From: Granulicella sp. L56
GTDB taxonomy: Bacteria > Acidobacteriota > Terriglobia > Terriglobales > Acidobacteriaceae
NCBI RefSeq assembly: GCF_009765835.1
Contig: NZ_LMUS01000004.1
Location: forward strand, 62,001 to 126,000
DNA length: 64,000 nucleotides
Direction of reading: 5' to 3'
The notes beneath the pieces are model-generated. The model was not told the DNA's origin, ran no database searches, and worked only from the letters and a program-made list of their open reading frames with translations. Positions 1-8,484 of the stretch are shown here, piece after piece (within the stretch, counting starts at the first letter, position 1; each line of letters begins with the position of its first letter). The position numbers and the translations under genes are program-made.

Positions 1-284
1 ACCCCTTTGGTGGTGGCCAGCTCGACATCTATGGCCTGCTGTTCAATGTCGCGGGCGGCTACAACGTCGACGTGTGGAGCAATGGCGTGCTGCCGGGGCT
101 TGGTTTGAGCTATGGCGCGGGTGATTCGCTCAATGGAACAGTGCTCACCACCTTCGGAGAGCCGTTTGCCGGTACGAGCGTCAACTTTGCCGCCTCGCCG
201 ATTCCGGAACCGGGTTCTCTGATACTGCTGGGCACCGGGATGCTTGGACTGGTAGGCACCCTGCGGCGCAGGATGGCCGCATAA
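1..284 (+). CDS. PEP-CTERM sorting domain protein, 5' truncated
   Basis: The reading frame is open from the window edge (codon at position 3) to the stop at 284, so this is the C-terminal end of a longer exported protein. The last 25 residues or so are a classic PEP-CTERM tail: a PEP motif, a hydrophobic segment (SLILLGTGMLGLVG) and a closing basic cluster (RRR). Such tails are cut and handled by an exosortase in bacteria that make exopolysaccharide. The visible upstream part is Gly/Asn/Leu-rich and gives no functional domain. A GTG at 72 could be read as a start, but the frame continues upstream with sensible sequence, so I treat it as internal. Confidence 0.85.
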   Translation, partial: PFGGGQLDIYGLLFNVAGGYNVDVWSNGVLPGLGLSYGAGDSLNGTVLTTFGEPFAGTSVNFAASPIPEPGSLILLGTGMLGLVGTLRRRMAA

Positions 285-438
285 GGCTGGCATAATCGGG
301 CAAGATCGACCACGGATGACGCGGATCGACTCGGATGAGAATTTTAATCCGGGTTCGTCTGCTTCATCCGTGGTCGTCGCTTTTACCGTTGCTATAAGTG
401 CTTATCCTTCAGATGCTGAAGCAGGCGGCAGACAATTC
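285..438. repeat. Long inverted repeat in the gap before rpsT
   Basis: Two perfect 13-base arms, at 307-319 and 364-376, face each other across 44 bases and carry the phrase ACCACGGATGA. The right arm is followed by a T-rich stretch, so it could end the PEP-CTERM transcript. The wording resembles dispersed repeats seen in many GC-rich bacterial genomes. A short ORF across it (316-504) has no recognisable content and I do not call it. Confidence 0.6.
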
Positions 439-467
439 TTGACCATCCCGTCAGACTTCCGTAGACT
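439..467 (+). promoter_or_regulatory. Probable sigma-70 promoter of rpsT
   Basis: TTGACC at 439-444 and TAGACT at 462-467 are 17 bases apart and lie about 100 bases before the rpsT start. This predicts a leader of roughly 95 bases, long enough for the S20 autoregulation known in other bacteria. The match is by eye only. Confidence 0.5.
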
Positions 468-567
468 TAGAGATTGCAGGGGATGGGTCGGGCTGTGTCT
501 ATAGCCAGCCTCCGGCCTGCATCCTAAATTCCCCGACAAATGACGGGTTAGAGAAAAGAGTTCAGTA

Positions 568-846
568 ATGGCAAATCATGTTTCCTCGTTGAAGCGCGCA
601 CGTCAGACCGAAACCAAGACCGCGATCAACCGCGCCAACAAGAGCAAGCTGCGCGGCACCCTGCGTACCCTGCGTGAGGCCATCGCCGCTGGCGACGCCA
701 AGACGCTCGGCGAGGTCTATCGCTCGACCGTGTCCGTGCTTGACAAGAGCGTCCAGAAGGGCGTTCTGCATAAGAACACCGCCAGCCGCTACAAGAGCCG
801 CCTCAACGCCCGCGTCAAGGCTGTGGCGACCACCAAGGCTGCCTAA
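568..846 (+). CDS. rpsT: 30S ribosomal protein S20
   Basis: A 92-residue, very basic, helical protein starting [15 protein letters not shown], which is the S20 signature, with the conserved Lys/Arg-rich body and the [16 protein letters not shown] end. It binds 16S rRNA early in 30S assembly. Length fits the family (85-95 residues). It stands alone, with its own promoter upstream and an intrinsic terminator just after the stop. The start ATG follows a weak purine-rich stretch (AGAGAAAAGAG), a loose Shine-Dalgarno. Confidence 0.97.
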   Translation: MANHVSSLKRARQTETKTAINRANKSKLRGTLRTLREAIAAGDAKTLGEVYRSTVSVLDKSVQKGVLHKNTASRYKSRLNARVKAVATTKAA

Positions 847-870
847 GCACTTTACAAACAAAGAATTATC

Positions 871-916
871 AGAGGGCTGGCTTCCGAGATCACCGGAGCC
901 GGCCCTCTCTTATTTT
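871..916 (+). terminator. Terminator between rpsT and the convergent gene
   Basis: A GC-rich stem (871-885 with 895-908, about 14 pairs with G-U wobble and one bulge) is followed by CTCTTATTTT. It lies between two convergent genes and can serve rpsT directly. Confidence 0.75.
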
Positions 917-2517
917 GGCGCGTCCCCATCATTGCCAGGCGGCGTCTCGCCCGGCAACGTATACAGCGTTGGCCGCTTGCGAGGCTCATCCGGCGGGGCG
1001 TCACCGACAGCCGTAGTGGTCGCAGGCTGAGGCGGCTGGGGAGCCACTGAGGCGGTCGAAACTGCGGTAGCCGCATTCTGCACCGCAGGCACGGTCGTCT
1101 TTACGTCTGTAGCTTCAGCCGGAGCGGGACTCGCTGTAGTTGGCGCAGGCGAGGGCCCGGCGAAATCGATGGGGGAAGCACTTTCTTCGGGGACCATCGC
1201 CCGCGCCTCTTTCAGATCGGACTGGTCTTTCTTGCTGAGCGGCGGCAGGGGATAGATTTCGACGGCGTTCTCGCGTAACACTGCCAGGCCCATGCCGTCC
1301 GGCGACAGGGCGAAGTTCTGCCCGGCGCGTACCACGGGGGAGCAGTCGACATGCAGGATCTGCTTGCCGCTCTCCATCTGATAGACGACGACGCTTTGCC
1401 CGGTGAGTCCCGCCGCTGCTGGCTGCTCCAGGTGATCGGCAGGCGCGCCTCCGATCACTCGTCCCAGGGCGAACCGCCCGCTCTCCGGAGCGAAGGTCAT
1501 AAACGTCGCCACGTAGTCGCCAAAGAGGTTCTGCTCCCACATCTCTTCGCCGCGCAGGTTGAATCCGGCAAGCACCTGCGGTGAATCTCCGGTGTGGCAG
1601 CCGAACCCGACGAACTCGCTGCTGCTGACGAACCGCGGCGTCGGTTCGCAGGTCGAAGCAAATGGCGCCAGTTCCTTCACGTCGCCGTTGAAAGGGTGAA
1701 AATCAAAGCCCCATTCCTGCCGTCCCTCATCGACCACGGCGATATGCCCCGACCCCATCGCCGCAAGGTCGCCAAAGTGAGTGGCATGGGCAATACCGGC
1801 CAGCGTGGCCTCCACTACATCGCCAGTGTCCGATAGCGACAGGCGATAAAAGCTCAACGCCACCGGATCAGGATCTCCCGGCTTTCCTACAGACTCTGGA
1901 GCTGGTTTGGGTGTCGGTCCAAACAGCGAGGCCGGGGCGGCAGGCGCGGGCGGTGTCCGTTCTGCCGACTCGACGATCATCAGATCGGACTCCGGCGAGA
2001 GCAGCACCACGCCAATGCGCCGGTTCGTCGTCAGAAAATCCCGCTGCCGGAAGGGCTGTCCCGAAGCCAGGTTCGCCAGCGGGGCAAACGTCGTCAGCGT
2101 ATCGTGGGTGCGCAGCAGGAACCGCCCATGCCCGAGGTTCCACAGATACTGGCCATTGTCATGGAAACGCCAGTCCGTCCGTGCCAGAACGCGGCCGGAA
2201 GGCAGCTCGACCAACACTGCCTCCACCATGCGGTCTTCGTCGTCGGGGGGATCATTGGGGATCCGCGCCATCAAACGATGGACGCAAAAAGTAAAAAGCA
2301 GGTGCTGGCTATCCACATAATTCACGGTCAGCATGGAGCTGCCCGCCGCCAAAAACTGCGGCGACTGTGGCTCGAAGCCAAGTGAATCCAAAGGAATACG
2401 AGTTGCGGGCCCATTGGCCCAGGCAAACAGAGGGGTCAAAGCCAGCAAGACCAGAAGGGCCAGCCGGGGAAGCTGGCGGGGCCGTGAAGTCGCGTAAGTC
2501 CTGACGGGAACCGGCAT
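910..2517 (-). CDS. Secreted beta-propeller-like protein, function unknown
   Basis: About 535 residues. I place the start at 2517 because the residues after it form a signal peptide (two Arg, then LALLVLLALTPLFAWA and a cleavage-like ANG); the frame is open to 2697 but the added residues look non-coding. The mature part has recurring short beta-rich stretches, such as GRVLARTDWRF, GRFLLRTHD and SPDGMGLAVLREN, resembling repeat blades of WD40/NHL-type propellers. A low-complexity Pro/Ala/Thr tail follows (last 100 residues or so). No catalytic motif is visible. It is convergent with rpsT and divergent from the M13 peptidase gene. Family assignment is inference from repeat texture only. Confidence 0.6.
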   Translation of the reverse strand: MPVPVRTYATSRPRQLPRLALLVLLALTPLFAWANGPATRIPLDSLGFEPQSPQFLAAGSSMLTVNYVDSQHLLFTFCVHRLMARIPNDPPDDEDRMVEAVLVELPSGRVLARTDWRFHDNGQYLWNLGHGRFLLRTHDTLTTFAPLANLASGQPFRQRDFLTTNRRIGVVLLSPESDLMIVESAERTPPAPAAPASLFGPTPKPAPESVGKPGDPDPVALSFYRLSLSDTGDVVEATLAGIAHATHFGDLAAMGSGHIAVVDEGRQEWGFDFHPFNGDVKELAPFASTCEPTPRFVSSSEFVGFGCHTGDSPQVLAGFNLRGEEMWEQNLFGDYVATFMTFAPESGRFALGRVIGGAPADHLEQPAAAGLTGQSVVVYQMESGKQILHVDCSPVVRAGQNFALSPDGMGLAVLRENAVEIYPLPPLSKKDQSDLKEARAMVPEESASPIDFAGPSPAPTTASPAPAEATDVKTTVPAVQNAATAVSTASVAPQPPQPATTTAVGDAPPDEPRKRPTLYTLPGETPPGNDGDAPK

Positions 2518-2688
2518 GGCAGAGTCCGCGTATCCATCTTCATACAGCGCGCGTAGGTCTACTCTTTCACAGACGCACCGGAGACGCCAAGGTCTGCCTT
2601 GCGCAGCCAAATTTATAGTGGTTTCGTGCGCACTGGTGATACAAAGACTGAACAACGTTGAGGCGTCAAGGCCCGGAGGAGAAACTGT

Positions 2689-4788
2689 ATGTTGCAAGGA
2701 CGGAAGATGAGATTTGTTCGTAAGACAAGCTTTGTGGCGACCGCCGCCATCGTCGCGGTTGGCTCATGCGCTGCCGCATTTGCACAGACACCGGCCCCAG
2801 CCACCGGTCAGCCGACCAAGGTCTATCTCCCTATCCCTGCCTTCGATACCTCTTCCATCGACACCTCGGCTAATCCCTGCGATGATTTCTACAAGTTTGC
2901 CTGCGGCAAGTTCACGGCCAACCACCCCATTCCGCCCGATCAGGATGGTGTCGACAACTTCTACGCCCTCTTCAACGTCAACACCCAGCGCTTGAACGAC
3001 ATTCTCACCAAGACCGCGGACGGTGGCGCGTCGCGCTCGCCTGAAGAGCAGAAGATCGGCGACTACTACAAAGCCTGCATGGATACCGATGCGATCAACG
3101 CCAAGGAACTTGCCCCGGTCCAGCCTCTACTCGACGAGATCAATGCCATCACCAGCAAGAGAGAGCTTCCCGCGCTGATCGGCAAGCTACAGCGCGTGGG
3201 CGTCGATGCGTTCTTCGGCTATGGCGAGCAGCAGGACCTCAAGGACGCTACCAAGCAGATCGCATTCATTCAGCAGGCTGGCCTCGGCCTGCCTGAGAAG
3301 GACTACTATCTCCGCACCGGCGCGAAAGACGAGACCATCCGCCAGCAGTATGTTGCCCACGTCGCAAAGATGCTGACCCTCGCTGGCAGCACGCCAGAGC
3401 AGGCACAGAAAGATGCTGTCACCATCATGGCGTTTGAGACCGCGCTGGCCAAGGGCTCCCTGAGCGTCACCGATATGCGCGATCCGGAGAAGACCTATCA
3501 CCTGCAACCTATCGCAACCTTCGAGGCCAGCCTTCCCGGCGTCAACTTTGGCTCGTTTGAGGATGCCATTCACTCTCCGCGCGTCAGCGAGATCAACAAC
3601 GCCACGCCGCAGTTCTTCCCTGTTCTCTTTCAGCAGATTCGATCCAATGATCTTGAGACGTTGAAGGCGTACATGCGCTACCACCTGCTTACCACTGTTG
3701 CCGGACGCCTGCCCAGCCAGTTCGACCAGGAGAACTTCGACTTCTATGGCCGCAAGCTGCGCGGCCAGCCTGAGCAGTCTCCGCGTTGGAAGCGCTGCTC
3801 GAACTCGGTCGATGCCGCACTCGGCGAAGCTCTCGGCAAGGTCTACGTCGAGCATTACTTTGCCGGAGACAGCAAGGCACGCATGCTCCAGATGGTCAGT
3901 GATATCGAGACCGCCATGAGCAATGACATCGACCAGCTTGCATGGATGTCGCCCGCCACCAAGGCCCGCGCCAAGCAGAAGTTGCAACTCGTAGCCAATA
4001 AGATCGGCTACCCGGAAAAATGGCGCGACTACAGCAGGCTTGAGGTCAAACCCGATGACGCGCTGGGCAACTCGCTGCGCGCGAACGGATTTGAAAATGA
4101 CCGCCAGCTCAACAAGATCGGCAAGCCGGTCGACCCTAACGAGTGGCAGATGACACCTCCCACGGTCAACGCCTATTACGACCCCAGCATGAACAACATC
4201 AACTTTCCCGCAGGCATTCTGCAGCCCGCCTTCTACGATCCAAAGGAAGACGATGCCGTCAATTACGGCCACATCGGCGCCGTCATCGGCCACGAACTGA
4301 CCCACGGCTTCGACGATCAGGGTCGCAAGTTCGATGGCAAGGGTAATCTCACCGACTGGTGGACGTCTGAAGACACGAAGAACTTCGAGGCCCGCACCGA
4401 CTGCCTCGTCAACGAGTATGGCGGCTTCACTGCGGTCGACGACGTCAAGATCAACGGCAAGCTCACACTCGGCGAAAACACCGCAGACAATGGTGGCCTG
4501 GTGCTGGCCTACATGGCCTATCTCGAGCGCGCCAAGAAGGAAGGCATCGACCTCGATACGAAGAAAGATGGGTACACCTCGCCGCAGCGGTTCTACATCG
4601 CCTTCGCGCAGAACTGGTGCGAGAACTCGCGCCCAGAGAGCGTTCGCGCGCAGGTACTCAGCGACCCGCACTCACCCGATCACTTCCGCGCCAATGGAGC
4701 CATCGTCAACCAGCCCGGCTTCGCCGAGGCCTTCGGCTGCAAAAAAGGAACGCCGATGGTGCCGGTCGATAGTTGCCGAGTCTGGTAA
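2689..4788 (+). CDS. M13 family zinc metallopeptidase (neprilysin-like), paralogue 1
   Basis: A 699-residue exported peptidase of the M13 family (neprilysin/PepO), which cleaves peptides outside the cytoplasm. A signal peptide (residues 1-33, ending AAAFAQ) precedes the mature N-terminal motif NPCDDFYKFACG. The zinc site is explicit: HELTH at about 535-539 and the third ligand in GENTADNGG (Glu near 596). The NAYYDPSMNNINFPAGIL substrate-binding segment and the C-terminal CRVW are also present. GGAGGAG stands 7-8 bases before the 2689 ATG, supporting this start over the ATG at 2707. It is a close relative of the gene at 38158. Confidence 0.95.
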   Translation: MLQGRKMRFVRKTSFVATAAIVAVGSCAAAFAQTPAPATGQPTKVYLPIPAFDTSSIDTSANPCDDFYKFACGKFTANHPIPPDQDGVDNFYALFNVNTQRLNDILTKTADGGASRSPEEQKIGDYYKACMDTDAINAKELAPVQPLLDEINAITSKRELPALIGKLQRVGVDAFFGYGEQQDLKDATKQIAFIQQAGLGLPEKDYYLRTGAKDETIRQQYVAHVAKMLTLAGSTPEQAQKDAVTIMAFETALAKGSLSVTDMRDPEKTYHLQPIATFEASLPGVNFGSFEDAIHSPRVSEINNATPQFFPVLFQQIRSNDLETLKAYMRYHLLTTVAGRLPSQFDQENFDFYGRKLRGQPEQSPRWKRCSNSVDAALGEALGKVYVEHYFAGDSKARMLQMVSDIETAMSNDIDQLAWMSPATKARAKQKLQLVANKIGYPEKWRDYSRLEVKPDDALGNSLRANGFENDRQLNKIGKPVDPNEWQMTPPTVNAYYDPSMNNINFPAGILQPAFYDPKEDDAVNYGHIGAVIGHELTHGFDDQGRKFDGKGNLTDWWTSEDTKNFEARTDCLVNEYGGFTAVDDVKINGKLTLGENTADNGGLVLAYMAYLERAKKEGIDLDTKKDGYTSPQRFYIAFAQNWCENSRPESVRAQVLSDPHSPDHFRANGAIVNQPGFAEAFGCKKGTPMVPVDSCRVW

Positions 4789-4827
4789 CAAGAAACTGCG
4801 TCAGGCGTTCTTCAATCACTTAAATTA

Positions 4828-4869
4828 GAGGTGCCCTATTCGATGAGTAGGGCACCTCGCTAAGTTTTT
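4828..4869 (+). terminator. Strong intrinsic terminator after the M13 peptidase
   Basis: A perfect 11-base stem (4828-4838 with 4848-4858), a 9-base loop, then GCTAAGTTTTT. It sits between convergent genes and can also stop the ArsR-type transcript. Confidence 0.85.
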
Positions 4870-4899
4870 AATGAGGCGTTTGCGGCTTTGCGCTTGAGT

Positions 4900-5193
4900 C
4901 TAAGTGCGAACATTAGGGCCAATGCTATTCAGATACCGGATATATCCCGCAAACTTCTCCGGGATCGCACGGTAATAGACATTCAGGCCTTCTTTGCGAG
5001 ATGTAATCAGCCCCAGATCATGCAAAACCTTGAGGTGGTGGGACAAGGTAGCGGGCGAGATGGTGTGCTTGGCGTGCATTTCGCCGCAGAACAGCTCGTC
5101 GTGCTGCGCGATCTGGGTATAGATGGCGAGACGGTTCGGATCACCAAGCGCCTTGCCGATCTGAGCGACTTCGTCGTCCGTCATCTTTGCCAT
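4900..5193 (-). CDS. ArsR/SmtB family transcriptional regulator
   Basis: A 97-residue winged-helix protein with typical ArsR layout: a GDPNRLAIYTQI helix, then SPATLSHHLKVLHDLGLI as the recognition helix, then a beta-wing (SRKEGLNVYYRAI). There is one Cys (FCGEMH) and no CxC metal site of the ArsR/CadC kind, so metal sensing cannot be claimed; it may answer to another ligand. It is divergent from the RND efflux operon with 114 bases between, and a palindrome at 5249-5270 lies in that gap, so repression of the pump genes and of itself is the natural reading. Confidence 0.9.
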   Translation of the reverse strand: MAKMTDDEVAQIGKALGDPNRLAIYTQIAQHDELFCGEMHAKHTISPATLSHHLKVLHDLGLITSRKEGLNVYYRAIPEKFAGYIRYLNSIGPNVRT

Positions 5194-5248
5194 AACTTAT
5201 CAGACGCAGCAGAACAAAATTCAGAGCAATGAAAAGCATGAATCCAAC

Positions 5249-5270
5249 TATTTCGATGCTCATCTAAATA
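5249..5270. promoter_or_regulatory. Palindromic operator candidate for the ArsR regulator
   Basis: Two 10-base half-sites, TATTTcGATG and CATCtAAATA, meet across two bases: 9 of 10 positions pair and only the lower-case position breaks symmetry. Size and AT-rich outer arms fit sites bound by winged-helix dimers. It lies between the divergent regulator and the RND pump, 38 bases before the pump start codon. Confidence 0.65.
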
Positions 5271-5307
5271 ACTCCAGCCAAACTGCTGTGCGAATGGAGA
5301 TATTGCG

Positions 5308-8300
5308 ATGTGGATCGTTCGACTTGCTTTGAACCGCCCTTACACCTTCATTGTAGCGTCGATCTTGATCCTCGTATTCGGTTTTTCTTCCATCGCCACG
5401 ACGCCCACTGACATCTTCCCGAACATCGACATCCCCGTCGTCACCGTCATCTGGTCCTACTCCGGCCTGCCCGCGAAAGAGATGGAAGAACGGGTTACGA
5501 CCTTCAGCGAATTTGTGATGGCTGTGGTCAACGATGTTAAATCCATCGACTCGCAGACGACCAGCGGAGCCAGCGTCATCAAGATTTCTTTCCAGCCGCA
5601 GGTGCATATCGACGCCGCGATGTCCCAGGTTGGAGCAGCCGTGAATTCGATTCGCTTCCGCATGCCGCCGGGCGTGAATCCGCCATGGATCCTGCGGTTC
5701 AGCGCATCGACGGTGCCGATCATCCAGCTTTCGCTCTCCAGCGACACGCTCTCCGAATCCGAGATTTACGACTATGGGCTGTTTCGTGTTCGTCAGCAAT
5801 TGACAACGGTTCCCGGCACACTGCTCCCCACGCCGTATGGCGGCGTTGCGCGGCAGATCATGGTGGACCTCGATCAGAACGCCCTACTGGCAAAGGGGCT
5901 AACGCCCATCGATGTAACGACGGCCATCAATGCGCAGAACGTCACGCTTCCATCGGGCACCGCGAAGATTGGCACGAACGAATATACCGTCAGCACCAAC
6001 TCAAGCCCGGTCGACGCGCTGTCGCTGAATAACGTTCCCATCAAGACCGTCAATGGCTCTCTTGTTTACGTGAGAGACGTTGCGCATGTAAGGGACGGCT
6101 GGTCGGTGCAGCAAAATGTGGCGCGCGCGAATGGCAAGCCGGCAGCGTTGCTCACCATCATGAAGACCGGATCGGTCTCGACGCTCGACATCGTCAACCA
6201 GATCAAAAACGATGTGCTCCCTGCGTCCCGAGCAGCCGCACCAAAGGGATTGAAGATCACGGAGTTATTCGATCAATCGATCTTCGTAAAGGCCTCCATC
6301 GTCGGCGTACTGCGCGAGGGAGTCATCGCTGCCTGCCTCACGGCGTTGATGATCCTGCTTTTTCTAGGAAGCTGGCGCAGCACGCTGATCATTGCGATCT
6401 CGATTCCTCTTTCGATCCTCAGCTCGATCATCGTCCTTAGCGCGATGGGCGAGACCATGAACACGATGACACTCGGAGGGCTGGCGCTGGCCATCGGCAT
6501 TCTGGTCGACGACGCAACCGTCACCATCGAGAACATTCACCGGCACATGAGCGAGCAGCCTCTTCGCGAGGCCGTGCTGATCGGCGCGTCAGAAATTGCA
6601 ACGCCTACGCTGGTCTCCACGCTGACCATCTGCATCGTCTTTGTGTCGGTCATCTTCCTCACCGGCCCTGCGAAATATCTTTTTACGCCCATGGCGTTTG
6701 CGGTCGTCTTCGCGATGCTCGCGTCCTATGTGTTGTCAAGAACGCTCGTACCCGTACTGGTGAATTTTCTTCTTGGCGCAGAGCATACCTTTGAGGGTCA
6801 CTCCACAGAGGAGTCGGCGGAAGCCGCGCCACGCTCGTTCTTGGGCCGCATCAACGACCGCTTCAATGAGGGTTATCTCCGGCTCCGCGACCGGTACACC
6901 CGTGCGCTTGAGGCCGTTCTGCACCACCGGAGACCCGCGCTCTTCGCATCGATTGCGCTTATGTCCACGGCGTTTGTGTTGCTTCCTTTTATCGGTAGAG
7001 ACTTCTTCCCTTCCGTCGATGCGGGGCAAATTAAATTACACATAAGAGCTAGACCAGGCACTCGCATCGAGAGCACCAAGGTGATCTTCAGCCAGGTGGA
7101 GGAACAGATCCGCAAGGTCATTCCCCCTGATGAGACCGAACTCATCATGGACAACATCGGTCTGACGCCGGAGACGTTTAACTATGCCTTCGGCGATGGA
7201 TCGACCATCAGCAGCGCCGATGGAGACGTGCTGATCGCGCTCAATGAGAAACACCATGGCCCGACGCAGAAATATGTCAAAGAACTAAGGTCGCAATTGC
7301 AGAAGCAGTTTCCAGATCTTACGTTCTTCTTTCAACCTGCAGACATGGTGACGCAGATCCTTAACTTCGGGCTTCCTGCTCCCATCGATGTTCAAGTGCA
7401 GGGCTACGATCCCGGCAACTATGAAATTGCTCGTCGCTTGCGACAGCGCGTGGCCACTGTTCCCGGAGCGGTTGATGTTCACCTGCACCAGGTCGTCGAT
7501 GCGCCTGACCTGCATCTCGACATCGACCGCGTCCGTGCCGCGCAGTTCGGACTGACACAACAGGACGTGGCCAACAGCCTCTATATCTCTCTCAGCTCCA
7601 GCGCTGCCGTGCAGCCGAACTTCTGGCTCGACCCGAAGATGGGAATCACCTACACCGTCGCGACACAGACGCCGCAATACGACATCAACTCCATCAACGC
7701 GCTGGAGAACACGCCCATCCCTATTCACACGCTGACCAACCGCACTGAGTTGCTGGGCAACATGGCGACACTTACGCCTGCCGTGCTGCCTGTCGTCATC
7801 AATCACCATAACGGCGCGCCGGTCTTCGACGTCTTCGCCAACACGCAGGACAGCGATCTCGGTTCGGTCGCAGCAAAAATCAATCGCATCGTGAAGGAAG
7901 AGAGCGCGCATCTTCCTCCCGGAACCAAGATCGTGATGCGCGGTCAGGTGGAGAGCATGAACGAGGCATTCAACCGTCTCGGCATCGGCCTCGCGTTCGC
8001 AGCGCTTCTGGTTTATCTATTGATGGTCGTCAACTACCAGAGCTGGCTCGATCCCTTCATCATCATCTGCGCTCTGCCGGGGGCCTTTGCAGGAATTGTC
8101 TGGGCGCTCTTTCTCACGCAGACCACCTTCAACGTGCCTAGCCTCATGGGAGCCATCATGTCCATCGGCGTGGCGACGGCGAACTCCATCCTTCTGGTGA
8201 CATTCGCCAATGAGCTGCGCGAGAAAGGCATGGATCCGCTCGAAGCGGCAGTCACCGCAGGCTATACGCGACTGCGGCCCATCATCATGACCGCCTGCGC

Positions 8301-8484
8301 CATGATCATCGGCATGTTGCCGATGGCGCTTGGCATCGGTGAAGGCGGCGAGCAGAACGCGCCGCTCGCAAGGGCCGTCATCGGTGGTCTTACCGTCGCC
8401 ACCTTCGCCACCCTGTTCTTTGTTCCCTTGATGTTCACCTTGATCCACGGAAGAAAAGCCCGCACCCAACAGGAGACAGCATGA
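5308..8484 (+). CDS. RND efflux pump, inner-membrane permease
   Basis: A 1058-residue proton-driven exporter of the RND superfamily (AcrB/MexB-like, HAE type). A first membrane helix follows MWIVRLALNRP; a large periplasmic loop leads to a block of six helices (around 335-540), including GLALAIGILVDDATVTIENI, where the adjacent Asp pair matches the proton-relay positions of TM4. The second half repeats this plan (helices around 540-560 and 890-1045). GGAG lies 8 bases before the ATG. The stop overlaps the adaptor start as ATGA. The order pump-adaptor-outer factor is the reverse of acrAB-type operons. Substrate unknown. Confidence 0.95.
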   Translation: MWIVRLALNRPYTFIVASILILVFGFSSIATTPTDIFPNIDIPVVTVIWSYSGLPAKEMEERVTTFSEFVMAVVNDVKSIDSQTTSGASVIKISFQPQVHIDAAMSQVGAAVNSIRFRMPPGVNPPWILRFSASTVPIIQLSLSSDTLSESEIYDYGLFRVRQQLTTVPGTLLPTPYGGVARQIMVDLDQNALLAKGLTPIDVTTAINAQNVTLPSGTAKIGTNEYTVSTNSSPVDALSLNNVPIKTVNGSLVYVRDVAHVRDGWSVQQNVARANGKPAALLTIMKTGSVSTLDIVNQIKNDVLPASRAAAPKGLKITELFDQSIFVKASIVGVLREGVIAACLTALMILLFLGSWRSTLIIAISIPLSILSSIIVLSAMGETMNTMTLGGLALAIGILVDDATVTIENIHRHMSEQPLREAVLIGASEIATPTLVSTLTICIVFVSVIFLTGPAKYLFTPMAFAVVFAMLASYVLSRTLVPVLVNFLLGAEHTFEGHSTEESAEAAPRSFLGRINDRFNEGYLRLRDRYTRALEAVLHHRRPALFASIALMSTAFVLLPFIGRDFFPSVDAGQIKLHIRARPGTRIESTKVIFSQVEEQIRKVIPPDETELIMDNIGLTPETFNYAFGDGSTISSADGDVLIALNEKHHGPTQKYVKELRSQLQKQFPDLTFFFQPADMVTQILNFGLPAPIDVQVQGYDPGNYEIARRLRQRVATVPGAVDVHLHQVVDAPDLHLDIDRVRAAQFGLTQQDVANSLYISLSSSAAVQPNFWLDPKMGITYTVATQTPQYDINSINALENTPIPIHTLTNRTELLGNMATLTPAVLPVVINHHNGAPVFDVFANTQDSDLGSVAAKINRIVKEESAHLPPGTKIVMRGQVESMNEAFNRLGIGLAFAALLVYLLMVVNYQSWLDPFIIICALPGAFAGIVWALFLTQTTFNVPSLMGAIMSIGVATANSILLVTFANELREKGMDPLEAAVTAGYTRLRPIIMTACAMIIGMLPMALGIGEGGEQNAPLARAVIGGLTVATFATLFFVPLMFTLIHGRKARTQQETA

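Noticed and set aside
316-504. A 62-codon ORF before rpsT
   Set aside because: It runs through an inverted repeat and the rpsT promoter, and has no recognisable content.
3187-4671. A 494-codon minus-strand frame over the first M13 peptidase, with similar frames over the second one at 38191-39342 and 39355-40125
   Set aside because: All are antisense to well-recognised peptidase genes and have no recognisable content or ribosome site.
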